DNA of 64,000 bases from Tardiphaga sp052076105 (lineage in GTDB: Bacteria; Pseudomonadota; Alphaproteobacteria; Rhizobiales; Xanthobacteraceae): positions 124,001-188,000 of the forward strand of contig NZ_CP197245.1 of the NCBI RefSeq assembly GCF_052076105.1, given 5' to 3'. Both the position numbers and the translations under genes were made by a program. The notes below the pieces were generated by a model. That model was not told where the DNA came from. It did no database searches and saw only the letters and a program-made list of their open reading frames with translations. Positions 35,075 through 43,880 of the stretch are shown one piece after another. Numbering within the stretch: the first letter of the stretch is position 1; each line of letters starts with the position of its first letter.

Positions 35075-35212
35075 GTGGAGACCATTCGGCCGAACAAAAC
35101 CGATCCCATTCCGGCGCGCAGCAACGCGCCCAGGATGGGGACTATTATCTTGCGTTTTGTCGGATTGCTATTGGTGGCTGTGGCGCTGCTCGCCTGGGCC
35201 TGGAGTCGCTGA
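35075..35212 (+). CDS. Small single-span membrane protein (45 aa)
   Basis: A 45-aa frame from a GTG start with GGGGGAA 7 nt upstream. The C-terminal half is one hydrophobic helix (RFVGLLLVAVALLAWAW). No family recognised. Confidence 0.5.
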   Translation: METIRPNKTDPIPARSNAPRMGTIILRFVGLLLVAVALLAWAWSR

Positions 35213-35243
35213 GGTCATCATCATCGACCCCACTCACGAAAAA

Positions 35244-35265
35244 ACCCGCGCAGTTCGGCGCGGGT
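35244..35265 (-). terminator. Rho-independent terminator
   Basis: An 8-bp stem (35244-35251 with 35258-35265) followed by six T on the minus strand, just past the small minus-strand gene at 35287-35430; it may work for both convergent genes. Confidence 0.75.
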
Positions 35266-35286
35266 CTGGTTAGCAAATCGTAAAAA

Positions 35287-35430
35287 TTACTCGCTGACGA
35301 CCGCGCTGCTCTCGAGCGTATAGGCGCCATCGGCATAGCCCTTGACCACCATGCAAGTGGCCAGCATCACCGCAAGCGTCACGCTTGCAAAGATGAAGCC
35401 CACAAATTTCAATCCGGTGCGGTCAGCCAT
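35287..35430 (-). CDS. Small single-span membrane protein (47 aa)
   Basis: A 47-aa frame starting MADRTGLKFVGFIFASV with GGGGA 6 nt upstream. One hydrophobic helix spans residues 8-30. A terminator follows it. Function unknown; the longer upstream frame has no ribosome-binding site. Confidence 0.6.
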   Translation of the reverse strand: MADRTGLKFVGFIFASVTLAVMLATCMVVKGYADGAYTLESSAVVSE

Positions 35431-35555
35431 TGTCGTCCCCAAAATCGTCCTGCGAAGTGTCGTCTCAGTCGTCATACCCGTGTGTCGCAGATCACGCTCA
35501 CAAGGTTCAGAACCCCTTAACAGAGCCAGGGTTCCCTCGATAAAATTTGAAATGG

Positions 35556-36038
35556 TTAAGCCGCGTCGCCCCGTTGCGGCAGGAAGACCGAACCGAGGAA
35601 GCTGTAGACCTCCTCGCCGCGCTGATTAACGGCAACGTTCTTCGACTGCAAGATGCCCCAGCCCGGACGCGTCGCCGTCGCCCGCACGGACACAACCTCG
35701 CTGCTATAGGTCAGGGTGTCGCCCGCAAGAACAGGCTGGATCCAGCGCAGATCGCGAAAACCGGGCGATGGGCCACCGACTGGAGGCTCTTCGCCACGCG
35801 CCTCTGCTTCCGCCTTTGCGCGCTGGCCGTCGGCCACCAGCAACTTCATGCAGACCGACGCGACGTGCCAGCCCGACGCTGCGAGACCGCCGAACAGTGA
35901 CTTGCGACCGGCCTCTTCATCGAGATGGAATGGCTGTGGATCGAATTGTTCGGCAAACGTCTTGATCGACTCGGCCGTGAACGTGAACGAACCGAGTTCG
36001 CGGCGATGACCGATTTGGATGTCTTCCAGATAGCGCAT
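35556..36038 (-). CDS. MaoC family dehydratase (hot-dog fold)
   Basis: A 160-aa protein with the R-hydratase 2 fold. The conserved segment IKTFAEQFDPQPFHLDEEAG holds the Asp and His of the MaoC active site. It would hydrate an enoyl-thioester or related acyl compound. It is directly downstream (9 bp) of a second MaoC gene on the same strand; the two are paralogous and may form a heterodimer or a pair with divided function. No CoA ligase is adjacent. Confidence 0.88.
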   Translation of the reverse strand: MRYLEDIQIGHRRELGSFTFTAESIKTFAEQFDPQPFHLDEEAGRKSLFGGLAASGWHVASVCMKLLVADGQRAKAEAEARGEEPPVGGPSPGFRDLRWIQPVLAGDTLTYSSEVVSVRATATRPGWGILQSKNVAVNQRGEEVYSFLGSVFLPQRGDAA

Positions 36039-36047
36039 GCTGCGACC

Positions 36048-36506
36048 CTAATTCCCGGCGGCGGCTTCACGCCGCCCGATCATGATGGGCGTGATCATCT
36101 CGGAAATCGTCTGCCCCTTGGCGTTGAGCATGCTGAACTTGAATTTCACAATGCCCAAAGTCGGTCGGCTTTGTGATGCGCGCGCTTCGACCACTTGGAC
36201 ATCCAGCGTCAGATCGTCGCCAGGGCGAAATGGCGCGAGCCATCGCATCTGCTCGACCCCTGGCGATCCCATCGATGCGCTCTTGTGCAGAAACCCGTCA
36301 TAGATCATGCGCATCATCAACGAACACATGTGCCAGCCGGAACCGGCAAGTCCCTTCAGCATCGAGGCATTCGCCGCATCCTCATCAAGATGCATCGGCT
36401 GCGGGTCATATTCCCGCGCATATGCAACAATCTCGTCGCGGGTGATGTGACGCGGCCCAAATGTGCCGAAATGGCCGGGCTTAAAATCTTCAAATGTCAG
36501 GGTCAT
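36048..36506 (-). CDS. MaoC family dehydratase (hot-dog fold)
   Basis: A 152-aa paralogue of the gene at 35556. The active-site segment reads EIVAYAREYDPQPMHLDED, again with Asp and His in place. First gene of a two-gene operon. The likely activity is enoyl-CoA hydration; the substrate is unknown. Confidence 0.88.
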   Translation of the reverse strand: MTLTFEDFKPGHFGTFGPRHITRDEIVAYAREYDPQPMHLDEDAANASMLKGLAGSGWHMCSLMMRMIYDGFLHKSASMGSPGVEQMRWLAPFRPGDDLTLDVQVVEARASQSRPTLGIVKFKFSMLNAKGQTISEMITPIMIGRREAAAGN

Positions 36507-36684
36507 AATGGGGGATGCCGTCGAGGAAGCCTGATTGTGGCCGTTATTTGCAGCAATCTCAACCCGGTCGCTTGCATGGCTTTCCCGCGATCCTGCCCGT
36601 CAACGTGGTCGGGCCGGGATATTTGAAGCCGTTTATCGATGCGATTGAATTTGTCATACATCTACCGGGCGGGGGATTTCACCG

Positions 36685-36996
36685 ATGTTCGAATTTCGGG
36701 ATTTGTTTCAGTGGGACCGTTTCATCACACCCACAATCATCAAGACGTTCTACTGGCTGGTGATCGCACTGATCATTCTGTTCGGCATCTCCGGGATCTT
36801 CTCCGGTCTCGCCGCAATGGCCATAAGCCCGTTCGGCGGCTTCATCCTCGTGATGTCGAGCCTCGCCAGCGTGATCGTCGGCATCATTTTCGCGCGCATT
36901 GCGGCTGAGTTCGTTCTGATCGTGTTTCGCATCAACGAACATCTCGGCGCGATAAGGGATCAGGGGCAGACGCTGGGTCAGCACCAGCAGTATTAA
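36685..36996 (+). CDS. DUF4282 membrane protein
   Basis: A 103-aa protein with two transmembrane helices (residues 24-45 and 53-80) and the family start FRDLFQWDRFITP. GGGGGA lies 8 nt before the ATG. Function unknown. Confidence 0.8.
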   Translation: MFEFRDLFQWDRFITPTIIKTFYWLVIALIILFGISGIFSGLAAMAISPFGGFILVMSSLASVIVGIIFARIAAEFVLIVFRINEHLGAIRDQGQTLGQHQQY

Positions 36997-37004
36997 GCGC
37001 TTGA

Positions 37005-37036
37005 GCCCCGCTCCTCGATCATGTGAGGAGCGGGGC
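37005..37036. terminator. Bidirectional hairpin between convergent genes
   Basis: A perfect 12-bp stem (37005-37016 with 37025-37036, 8-nt loop) between the DUF4282 gene and ychF. No long T run on either strand. Confidence 0.6.
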
Positions 37037-37044
37037 CAAGACAC

Positions 37045-38142
37045 TTAGGTATTAAAGCGGAAATGCAGCACGTCACCGTCGGCGACGACATATTCCTTGC
37101 CTTCCAGCCGCAGCTTGCCGCCATCGCGTGCGCCAGCTTCCCCGCCAAGCCTGACATAGTCGTCATAGCCGATGGTTTCCGCGCGGATGAAGCCCTTCTC
37201 GAAATCCGTATGAATGACGGCCGCGGCCTGCGGTGCCTTGGTGCCCTGCGTGATGGTCCAGGCGCGCGCTTCCTTGGGGCCGACGGTGAAATAAGTGATG
37301 AGGTGCAGCAGCGCATAGCCGGCACGGATCAGCTTATCGAGACCGGCTTCTTCAAGACCGAGCGTCTCGAGAAATTCGGTGCGCTCTTCGCGAGACAGCG
37401 TAGCGATTTCGGATTCGATCTTGGCTGAGATCGCGACCGCGACGGCGCCTTCTTTCGCGGCATGCTCCGCAACCCGCTTCGAATATTCGTTGCCTTCGCT
37501 GGCCGCGCCTTCTTCGACGTTGCAGACATAAAGAACAGGCTTGGACGTCAACAGGCCGAGCATGCGGAACGCACGCTCCTCTTCCGGCTTGCGCTCGAGG
37601 CCACGCGTCGGCTTGCCGTCACGCAACAGCACCAGGGCGCGCTGGACCAGATCGAGCTGCTCCTTGGCATCCTTGTCGTTGCCCTTGGCCTTCTTGGTCA
37701 GGTTGTCGATGCGCTTTTCGCAAGAATCCAGATCGGCGAGCATCAGCTCGGTCTCGATGATCTCGATATCGGCGAGCGGATCGATCTTGCCTTCGACATG
37801 GGTGATGTCGTCATCGACGAAGCAACGCACCACATGGGCGACAGCATCGACTTCGCGAATAGTGGCGAGGAACTGGTTTCCAAGACCTTCGCCCTTCGAG
37901 GCGCCCTTCACCAGGCCCGCGATGTCCACAAAGGTCAGGCGCGTCGGAATGATCTGCTGCGATTTGCCGATCTCGGAGAGCTTGTCGAGCCGCTTGTCTG
38001 GCACAGCGACTTCACCGACATTCGGTTCGATGGTGCAGAACGGATAGTTCGCAGCCTGCGCAGCAGCGGTTTCCGTGAGCGCATTGAACAACGTCGATTT
38101 GCCGACATTCGGCAGTCCGACGATCCCGCATTTGAATCCCAT
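37045..38142 (-). CDS. ychF: Obg-like ATPase YchF
   Basis: A 365-aa cytosolic P-loop ATPase that binds ribosomes and affects redox and stress responses. G1 is GLPNVGKST (residues 8-16), G3 is DIAGLVKGA, and the G4 position reads NVEE, not NKxD, which is the YchF hallmark for ATP preference. A coiled-coil insert and a C-terminal TGS domain (GTKAPQAAAVIHTDFEKGFI) follow. It lies 10 bp downstream of pth on the same strand, a conserved alphaproteobacterial arrangement. Confidence 0.96.
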   Translation of the reverse strand: MGFKCGIVGLPNVGKSTLFNALTETAAAQAANYPFCTIEPNVGEVAVPDKRLDKLSEIGKSQQIIPTRLTFVDIAGLVKGASKGEGLGNQFLATIREVDAVAHVVRCFVDDDITHVEGKIDPLADIEIIETELMLADLDSCEKRIDNLTKKAKGNDKDAKEQLDLVQRALVLLRDGKPTRGLERKPEEERAFRMLGLLTSKPVLYVCNVEEGAASEGNEYSKRVAEHAAKEGAVAVAISAKIESEIATLSREERTEFLETLGLEEAGLDKLIRAGYALLHLITYFTVGPKEARAWTITQGTKAPQAAAVIHTDFEKGFIRAETIGYDDYVRLGGEAGARDGGKLRLEGKEYVVADGDVLHFRFNT

Positions 38143-38151
38143 GACCCTGTC

Positions 38152-38775
38152 CTAATTCTTCGACGGCTTCTCAGCGGAGCCGTTGTCGTCTTTCGACGTG
38201 AAACCTTTGGCCTGCATCGCCAGATGCACCTTGTTCTGGAACGACGAGTCCTGACCACCGACCAGCAGACCGACATGGTCGGACACCGCATCGTTGAACG
38301 CTTCGAGCTGAGGTCGTTCGGCCTTGGCGAAATCGCTCAGCACGTGATTATGCACCAGCTCCTTGGCACCGGGATGTCCGATACCAAGACGAACGCGCCG
38401 ATAGTCGTTGCCGACATGCGCGGAGATCGAGCGCAAACCGTTATGTCCGGCAATGCCGCCGCCGACCTTCACGCGCACTTTCGCGAATGGCAGTTCGAGT
38501 TCGTCGTGAAACGCGGCGATGTCGCCGAGTGAAATCTTCAAATAGGCGGACGCTTCCTGTACGGAGCGGCCGGACTCGTTCATGAAGGTCATCGGCTTCA
38601 GCAGGATGACGCGCTCGCCAGCCAGCGTGCCTTCCGAGGTCTCGCCCTGAAAGCGACGGCGCCACGGTCCAAAACCGTGACGCCGCGCGATATCGTCGAG
38701 AACCATGAACCCGATATTGTGCCGGTTGCCCTGGTATTTGGCGCCAGGGTTTCCGAGTCCAACAAAGAGAAGCAT
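38152..38775 (-). CDS. pth: Peptidyl-tRNA hydrolase
   Basis: A 207-aa enzyme that frees tRNA from prematurely released peptidyl-tRNA. Family motifs are GLGNPGAKYQGNRHNIGF with the catalytic His (residue 20 region), LLKPMTFMNESG, FHDELELPFAKVRVKVGGG and AGHNGLRSI. The C-terminal tail beyond residue 190 is longer than in E. coli and polar. GGAG lies 9 nt before the ATG. It is cotranscribed with rplY upstream and ychF downstream. Confidence 0.96.
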   Translation of the reverse strand: MLLFVGLGNPGAKYQGNRHNIGFMVLDDIARRHGFGPWRRRFQGETSEGTLAGERVILLKPMTFMNESGRSVQEASAYLKISLGDIAAFHDELELPFAKVRVKVGGGIAGHNGLRSISAHVGNDYRRVRLGIGHPGAKELVHNHVLSDFAKAERPQLEAFNDAVSDHVGLLVGGQDSSFQNKVHLAMQAKGFTSKDDNGSAEKPSKN

Positions 38776-38796
38776 GACGCGGAGCTCCGCGCCGAA

Positions 38797-39489
38797 TTAC
38801 TTCTTCTTCGCCGGAGCGGCGGCGGCAGCCGGAGCCTTCGCGCCGGCAGCGGGAGCCTTGGCACCAGCAGCAGCCGGAGCAGCCGCGGCAGCAGCTGCGG
38901 GGGTCGCGGCTTCTTCACCGTAGCCCGACGGCGGCACGATGGTGACCAAGGTCAGGTCGGCATCGCGGGCCAGCGTCTTCACGCCCTTCGGCAGCTTGAT
39001 GTCGGTGATGTGCAGCGACGAACCGATATCGAGCTGGCTGACGTCGGCTTCCAGATACTGAGGAATGCTGTCGGCTTCGGCTTCGAGTTCGATCGTGTGG
39101 GTCACGATGTTGATCGTGCCGCCACGCTTCACGCCCGGAGCGGATTCACCACCGTTCACGTGCAGCGGAACGCTGACGCGGATGGTCGCACCTTCACCGA
39201 GGCGCAGGAAATCGACGTGAAGCGGGAAGTCCTTGACCGGATCGAGGTGGAAGTCGCGCGGAATCACGCGGTGCTTCTTGCCTTCGAGTTCGATGTCACA
39301 GATCGTGGTGAGGAACCGGCCAGCCTGGATGCGCAGGCGGAGTTCCTTGTCATCCAGCGAAATCGCCACTGGGGGCTTGTTGTCACCATAGATCACAGCC
39401 GGAACCCGGCCGGCGCGACGCTCTGCCCGTGCGGCCCCCTTGCCGCTCACCGGACGTGCGGTCGCCTTCAATTCCTTGACGGTCGCCAT
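38797..39489 (-). CDS. rplY: 50S ribosomal protein L25/general stress protein Ctc
   Basis: A 230-aa protein of the long (CTC) type. The N-terminal 5S-rRNA-binding domain (1-95) starts KELKATARPVSGKGAARAERR with the VPAVIYG motif; the TL5-like C-terminal domain follows (about 100-185). The last 40 residues are an Ala/Pro/Lys low-complexity tail. AAGGA lies 9 nt before the ATG. First gene of the rplY-pth-ychF operon; a hairpin lies in its leader. Confidence 0.96.
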   Translation of the reverse strand: MATVKELKATARPVSGKGAARAERRAGRVPAVIYGDNKPPVAISLDDKELRLRIQAGRFLTTICDIELEGKKHRVIPRDFHLDPVKDFPLHVDFLRLGEGATIRVSVPLHVNGGESAPGVKRGGTINIVTHTIELEAEADSIPQYLEADVSQLDIGSSLHITDIKLPKGVKTLARDADLTLVTIVPPSGYGEEAATPAAAAAAAPAAAGAKAPAAGAKAPAAAAAPAKKK

Positions 39490-39520
39490 CGTGTAAGTCC
39501 TTGTTTTCTAAAAAGTTAAA

Positions 39521-39535
39521 GGCCGCAATGCGGCC
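39521..39535 (-). promoter_or_regulatory. Hairpin in the rplY leader
   Basis: GGCCGC-3-GCGGCC perfect stem followed on the minus strand by a T-rich stretch (TTTAACTTTTT), 32 nt upstream of the rplY start. It may terminate transcription from upstream (ubiK) or attenuate rplY. Confidence 0.5.
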
Positions 39536-39728
39536 CGTTTTCACGTTGCAGCAAGCCTCCAGGGGTGCGGGGGCTGCGGACGTGAGCGGCTTCTACCGCC
39601 GAAACGCCAAAAAGACAAGGAAATGACAGGCTTTTTCTGCGCCTGCCGGACCGCCCAGGAGCCGTTTCACCGTCATATGCAGGCCGGGTGTTAACCGGCA
39701 GCCGCCTAGCCGCTCGCAGGAACTCCGC

Positions 39729-39980
39729 TTATCCGCCCAGCTTGGCTTCCAGCGCCGCAATCCGGGCCTTCAGCGCCTCGTTCTCCTCGCGGGCAAGCCG
39801 CGCCATGTCCTTGACCGCCTCGAACTCCTCACGCTTCACGATATCGAGGTCGCGCAGGATCTTCTCGGCCTGGTTACGCACAACCGTGTCGACCTCGCGC
39901 TTGACGCCCTGGGCCGCGCCGGCGGCATCGTTCATCAGGCGGCCGATCTCGTCGAAGAACCGATTGTTGGTCTGGGTCAT
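39729..39980 (-). CDS. ubiK: Ubiquinone biosynthesis accessory factor UbiK family (BMFP)
   Basis: An 83-aa coiled-coil protein. It starts MTQTNNRFFDEIGRLMNDAA and ends with a leucine-zipper-like LAREENEALKARIAALEAK, the usual BMFP pattern. In E. coli UbiK helps the soluble Ubi complex. The start at 39980 fits the family; longer frames add unrelated residues. Divergent from lgt. Confidence 0.88.
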   Translation of the reverse strand: MTQTNNRFFDEIGRLMNDAAGAAQGVKREVDTVVRNQAEKILRDLDIVKREEFEAVKDMARLAREENEALKARIAALEAKLGG

Positions 39981-40166
39981 GGCAAGAACTCCGGTCGGAT
40001 GAACAAACACGCTGGATCGCAATTGGCGATCCCCGGGATCGACAATGGCGATCCCGGCCGCGCAGTTCAAGTATCGCCTGCGTTTCGCGTTCACAACTGC
40101 GGAAGTCCCTTAATTCGTCACAAGCCAATGCTTTACTGGCGGCATCGGGAGCCGTAAGCCCACCAC

Positions 40167-41018
40167 ATGCCATTCCTGACCATCGCCTTCCCCGTTTTCG
40201 ATCCGGTCGCCATCGCGATTGGCCCGATTGTCATTCGCTGGTACGCGCTGGCCTATATCGGCGGCATCGTGCTGGGCTGGATCTATGCCCGTGCACTGAT
40301 CAAAAGCACGAAGCTGTGGGGCGGCCCGTCGCCGATCTCGCTACTGGATTTCGACGACTTCATCCTGTGGGTGACGATCGGCATCATTGTCGGCGGCCGC
40401 ACCGGCTATGTGCTGTTCTACAATCTGGATTTCTTCATTGCCCATCCCGCCGAGATTTTCGAACTCTGGAAGGGCGGCATGTCGTTCCATGGCGGCTTCA
40501 TGGGCTGCGTCTTTGCCGTGTTTCTGTTCTGCTGGAAGCGCGGATTGTCAGTCCTGTCGCTCGGCGACATCACCTGCGCCGTCGGCCCGATCGGGCTGCT
40601 GCTCGGACGCCTCGCCAATTTCATCAACAGCGAATTGTGGGGCCGCCACGCCGACGCCAGCGTGCCATGGGCGATGGTGTTCCCCAATGGCGGGCCGCTG
40701 CCACGCCATCCCAGCCAGCTCTATGAAGCTGGCCTCGAAGGCATCGGGCTGTTTCTCATTCTGGCCCTGATGATCCGGGCTGGTGCGCTGAAGCGGCCTG
40801 GCCTGATCCTCGGCGCCTTCATCTTTTTTTATGCGGTCGCGCGCATTATCGGCGAATTCTTCCGCGAGCCGGACCCGCAACTCGGATTTCTGTGGGGTGG
40901 GCTCACCATGGGCATGCTGCTCTCCGTGCCGATGATATTTGTGGGACTCGTTTTGATGGTGCGCGCCTGGCGAAAGCCGCAGGCATCGCTCGAATTGAGT
41001 CCGGGCAAGAAGGCCTGA
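40167..41018 (+). CDS. lgt: Prolipoprotein diacylglyceryl transferase
   Basis: A 283-aa inner-membrane enzyme that attaches diacylglycerol to the lipobox Cys of prolipoproteins. About seven transmembrane helices. The family signature GRLANFINSELWG is present (residues 151-163), as are GGRTGYVLFYNLDFF, SFHGGFMG and RHPSQLYEAGLEG. First gene of a conserved trio: a GTG-started methyltransferase follows 1 bp later and pgeF overlaps that gene. It would process the lipoproteins coded elsewhere in this window (19332, 43106). Confidence 0.96.
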   Translation: MPFLTIAFPVFDPVAIAIGPIVIRWYALAYIGGIVLGWIYARALIKSTKLWGGPSPISLLDFDDFILWVTIGIIVGGRTGYVLFYNLDFFIAHPAEIFELWKGGMSFHGGFMGCVFAVFLFCWKRGLSVLSLGDITCAVGPIGLLLGRLANFINSELWGRHADASVPWAMVFPNGGPLPRHPSQLYEAGLEGIGLFLILALMIRAGALKRPGLILGAFIFFYAVARIIGEFFREPDPQLGFLWGGLTMGMLLSVPMIFVGLVLMVRAWRKPQASLELSPGKKA

Positions 41019-41019
41019 T

Positions 41020-42144
41020 GTGACCGACCAATCGCCGCTACAGGATGAAATCAAGCGCCTGATCAAGTCCACCGGACCGATGCCGGTGTGGCGCTACATG
41101 CAGCTGTGCCTGACCCATCCGCAACACGGCTACTACATTTCCCGCGATCCGCTCGGCCGCGAGGGCGACTTCACCACGTCGCCCGAAGTCAGCCAGATGT
41201 TCGGCGAGCTGCTCGGCCTGTGGTCGGCCTCGGTCTGGCGCGCGATCGGCGCACCGCCCTTCCTGCACCTGGTCGAACTTGGCCCCGGCCGCGGCACCAT
41301 GATGGCCGACGCGCTCCGTGCCCTGCGCGTGCTGCCGCCGCTGTATCAGGCGCTCAACGTGCATCTTATCGAAATCAATCCGGTGCTGCGCGAGAAGCAG
41401 AAGGCGACGCTGTCCGGCGCCCGTAACATCACCTGGCACGACAGTATCGAGACCGTGCCCGCGGGGCCGTCGATCATCCTCGCCAATGAATATTTCGACG
41501 TGCTGCCGATCCATCAGGCCGTGAAACGCGAAAACGGCTGGCACGAGCGCATGGTGGATATCGACAGCACTGGACAGCTGATCTTCAGCGCGTCCATCGA
41601 TCCGTTGCCGCGCTTCGACGTGCTGCTGCCGCCACTGGTGCGTGCAGCACCGGTCGGCGCCGTGTTCGAATGGCGTCCCGATACCGAGATGATGAAGATT
41701 GCCAGCCGCGTCCGCGACGAAGGCGGCGCGGCTCTGATCATCGATTACGGCCATGTGCGCAGCGATGCCGGCGACACCCTGCAGGCTATCGCGCAGCACA
41801 GCTATGCCGATCCGCTGAAGAATCCCGGCCAGGCCGATATCACCGCGCATGTGGATTTCCAGGCGCTCAGCCGCGCGGCAGAGGATATCGGCGCACGCGT
41901 CCATGGACCGGTGACGCAGGGCGAGTTCCTCAAGCGCCTCGGCATCGAGACACGCGCGCTTACCCTTATGGCCAAGGCCACGCCGGAAGTATCGGAAACC
42001 GTTTCCGGCGCGCTGAAACGCCTGATTGACAGCGGCCGCGGCGGCATGGGCTCGATGTTCAAGGTCGTCGGCATCTCCGATCCCAATATCGACACGCTGG
42101 TAGCGCTGAGCGACGACACCGGCATCGAGGCCCCGAAACCATGA
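41020..42144 (+). CDS. SAM-dependent methyltransferase, MidA/NDUFAF7 family
   Basis: A 374-aa class I methyltransferase of the DUF185 family. It starts at GTG 41020, one base past the lgt stop. Motifs are GDFTTSPEVSQMFGELLG, the SAM-binding VELGPGRGTMMADALR, ANEYFDVLPIHQ and ALIIDYGH. The human relative NDUFAF7 methylates a complex I subunit; the bacterial target is not established. The gene is between lgt and pgeF and is translationally coupled with both. Confidence 0.92.
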   Translation: MTDQSPLQDEIKRLIKSTGPMPVWRYMQLCLTHPQHGYYISRDPLGREGDFTTSPEVSQMFGELLGLWSASVWRAIGAPPFLHLVELGPGRGTMMADALRALRVLPPLYQALNVHLIEINPVLREKQKATLSGARNITWHDSIETVPAGPSIILANEYFDVLPIHQAVKRENGWHERMVDIDSTGQLIFSASIDPLPRFDVLLPPLVRAAPVGAVFEWRPDTEMMKIASRVRDEGGAALIIDYGHVRSDAGDTLQAIAQHSYADPLKNPGQADITAHVDFQALSRAAEDIGARVHGPVTQGEFLKRLGIETRALTLMAKATPEVSETVSGALKRLIDSGRGGMGSMFKVVGISDPNIDTLVALSDDTGIEAPKP

Positions 42145-42908
42145 CTTTCACATCGTCTCTGTTGTCAGCCATTCCGGGCCTGCGCCACGCGTTCTTCACA
42201 CGCGACGGCGGCGTCTCCGAAGGCATCTATGCCGGCCTCAATGGCGGACTCGGATCGAACGACGATCCCGCGCATGTGGCGGAGAACCGCCGGCGTATGG
42301 CGGCAGAGATGGGCGTCGATTCCCTGCACTTCCTCACCGCCTATCAGGTCCATTCGCCTGACGTCGCCGTCGCCACCGTGCCGTGGGACGGCGCATCGCG
42401 CCCGCGCGCCGATGCCATGGTCACGAAGGTAGAGGGCCTGGCGCTCGGCGTCACGACGGCCGATTGCGGACCGGTGCTGTTTGCAGATCCCAAGGCCCGC
42501 GTCATCGGTGCCGCCCATGCCGGCTGGAAGGGCGCCTTCACCGGTGTGCTCGAAGCCACGATCGCGGAGATGGAAAAGCTCGGCGCGGATCGTTCCGACA
42601 TTGTGGTCGCCATCGGTCCGCTGATCCGCCAGCCAAGCTATGAGGTCGGCGCAGAATTCGTCGAGCGCTTCACACAGGCCGACGCTGGCTTCGCCCGGTT
42701 TTTCATTCCCTCGACCCGCGCCGGTCATGCCATGTTCGACCTCGGCGGATTCATCCGGATGCGGCTGGAGCAGGCCGGCATTGCCCTCATCGATGACACC
42801 GGCATCGACACCTATCCCGACGACAACCTGTTCAGCTATCGCCGGTCGGTGCATCGGAAGGAGCCGGATTATGGCCGCCAGATCCACGCCATCGTGCTCG
42901 AGCGGTAA
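42141..42908 (+). CDS. pgeF: Purine nucleoside phosphorylase/polyphenol oxidase PgeF (YfiH)
   Basis: A 255-aa protein of the YfiH/LACC1 family. Zinc ligands and active-site blocks are visible: YQVHSPDVA, TTADCGPVLFADP, AAHAGWKGA and a late RRSVHRKEPDYGRQ. Members act on purine nucleosides or as peptidoglycan editing factors. The start overlaps the methyltransferase stop by 4 bp (ATGA). Confidence 0.93.
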   Translation: MTFTSSLLSAIPGLRHAFFTRDGGVSEGIYAGLNGGLGSNDDPAHVAENRRRMAAEMGVDSLHFLTAYQVHSPDVAVATVPWDGASRPRADAMVTKVEGLALGVTTADCGPVLFADPKARVIGAAHAGWKGAFTGVLEATIAEMEKLGADRSDIVVAIGPLIRQPSYEVGAEFVERFTQADAGFARFFIPSTRAGHAMFDLGGFIRMRLEQAGIALIDDTGIDTYPDDNLFSYRRSVHRKEPDYGRQIHAIVLER

Positions 42909-43105
42909 CCCGCCGTTGACGCGCCGTTATCCTTAACGCGGCCGAACTGCCTCAAACTGAACGTGAATTGTCGGGGAGCGGTGACCATTTCGGTCACCCT
43001 GGAAAGACCTGTGGCCGCGCTGCCCTAGACCTTAACGCATTTTAACGATATCGCTCGACCTGTCCGGTGCCGCTTGCGGCCAACGGACGGTAGTCGGGAC
43101 GCCCT

Positions 43106-43714
43106 ATGCGATTTTCTGCCCTTACGACCGATCGAGCCAGACCGCGCCTGATCCAGGCTGCGCTGTTGCTGACCGTAGCGTTCGGGCTTGCCGGCTGCGC
43201 CAATGTCCCCAATTCAGGCGGCGCCATGAATGCGCAGGCCAGCCTCTCCACCCCCACCGGCCCTACGGTCGCATTCGAGTCCATCGACGGGCCCCCGCCG
43301 CAGGTATTCGACCGCATGGTCAACCTGCTGGATAGTGAAGCGCGCCTGCGCAACCTTGCGGTTGTGTCGCGCAAGGACAGCGCGGCTTTCCGGGTCCGCA
43401 GCTATCTCGCGGCCCAGGTTCGCGGCGGCCAGACCTCGATCGCCTGGGTGTGGGATGTCTATGACCGCGACCAGAATCGCGCTTTACGCCTGTCGGGCGA
43501 GGAACAGGCCGGCAAAGGCGGCCGCGATGCCTGGGCCACTGCCGATGACCTTGTCTTGCGGCGGATCGCGCAGGCGGGGCTCACCGGCCTCAATGGCATG
43601 ATCAATGGCACCACGCCCGGCGAGCAGCCGTCCGCGCCGCGTGGCGACGGACCCGCCATCGCCAGCACCGATGAATTGCCTGTGCGAGCCACCGCATTTG
43701 CCGAGACGCGCTGA
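43106..43714 (+). CDS. Hypothetical lipoprotein
   Basis: A 202-aa protein with a lipobox LAGC (Cys at residue 32). The mature part is a small mixed fold with QVFDRMVNLLDSEARLRN and SYLAAQVRGGQTSIAWVWDVYD; the C-terminus is Pro/Ala-rich. No named family. It sits between pgeF and prs on the same strand and may be substrate of the neighbouring Lgt. Confidence 0.75.
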   Translation: MRFSALTTDRARPRLIQAALLLTVAFGLAGCANVPNSGGAMNAQASLSTPTGPTVAFESIDGPPPQVFDRMVNLLDSEARLRNLAVVSRKDSAAFRVRSYLAAQVRGGQTSIAWVWDVYDRDQNRALRLSGEEQAGKGGRDAWATADDLVLRRIAQAGLTGLNGMINGTTPGEQPSAPRGDGPAIASTDELPVRATAFAETR

Positions 43715-43880
43715 CTTCAGTTCACATTAAGTAGAGGCCCGTTTTTACGCAGGAAAACAGCGGCCCACGGGTTGCCAGCGGATGGCCGTCCTTGATATCA
43801 CCTCGCTCAGCTAGACGAGTTCTTGTGGGTAATCCGATATGCTGAACGTTGTATCCACCAAGCCGCGGGGAGACGCGTCG

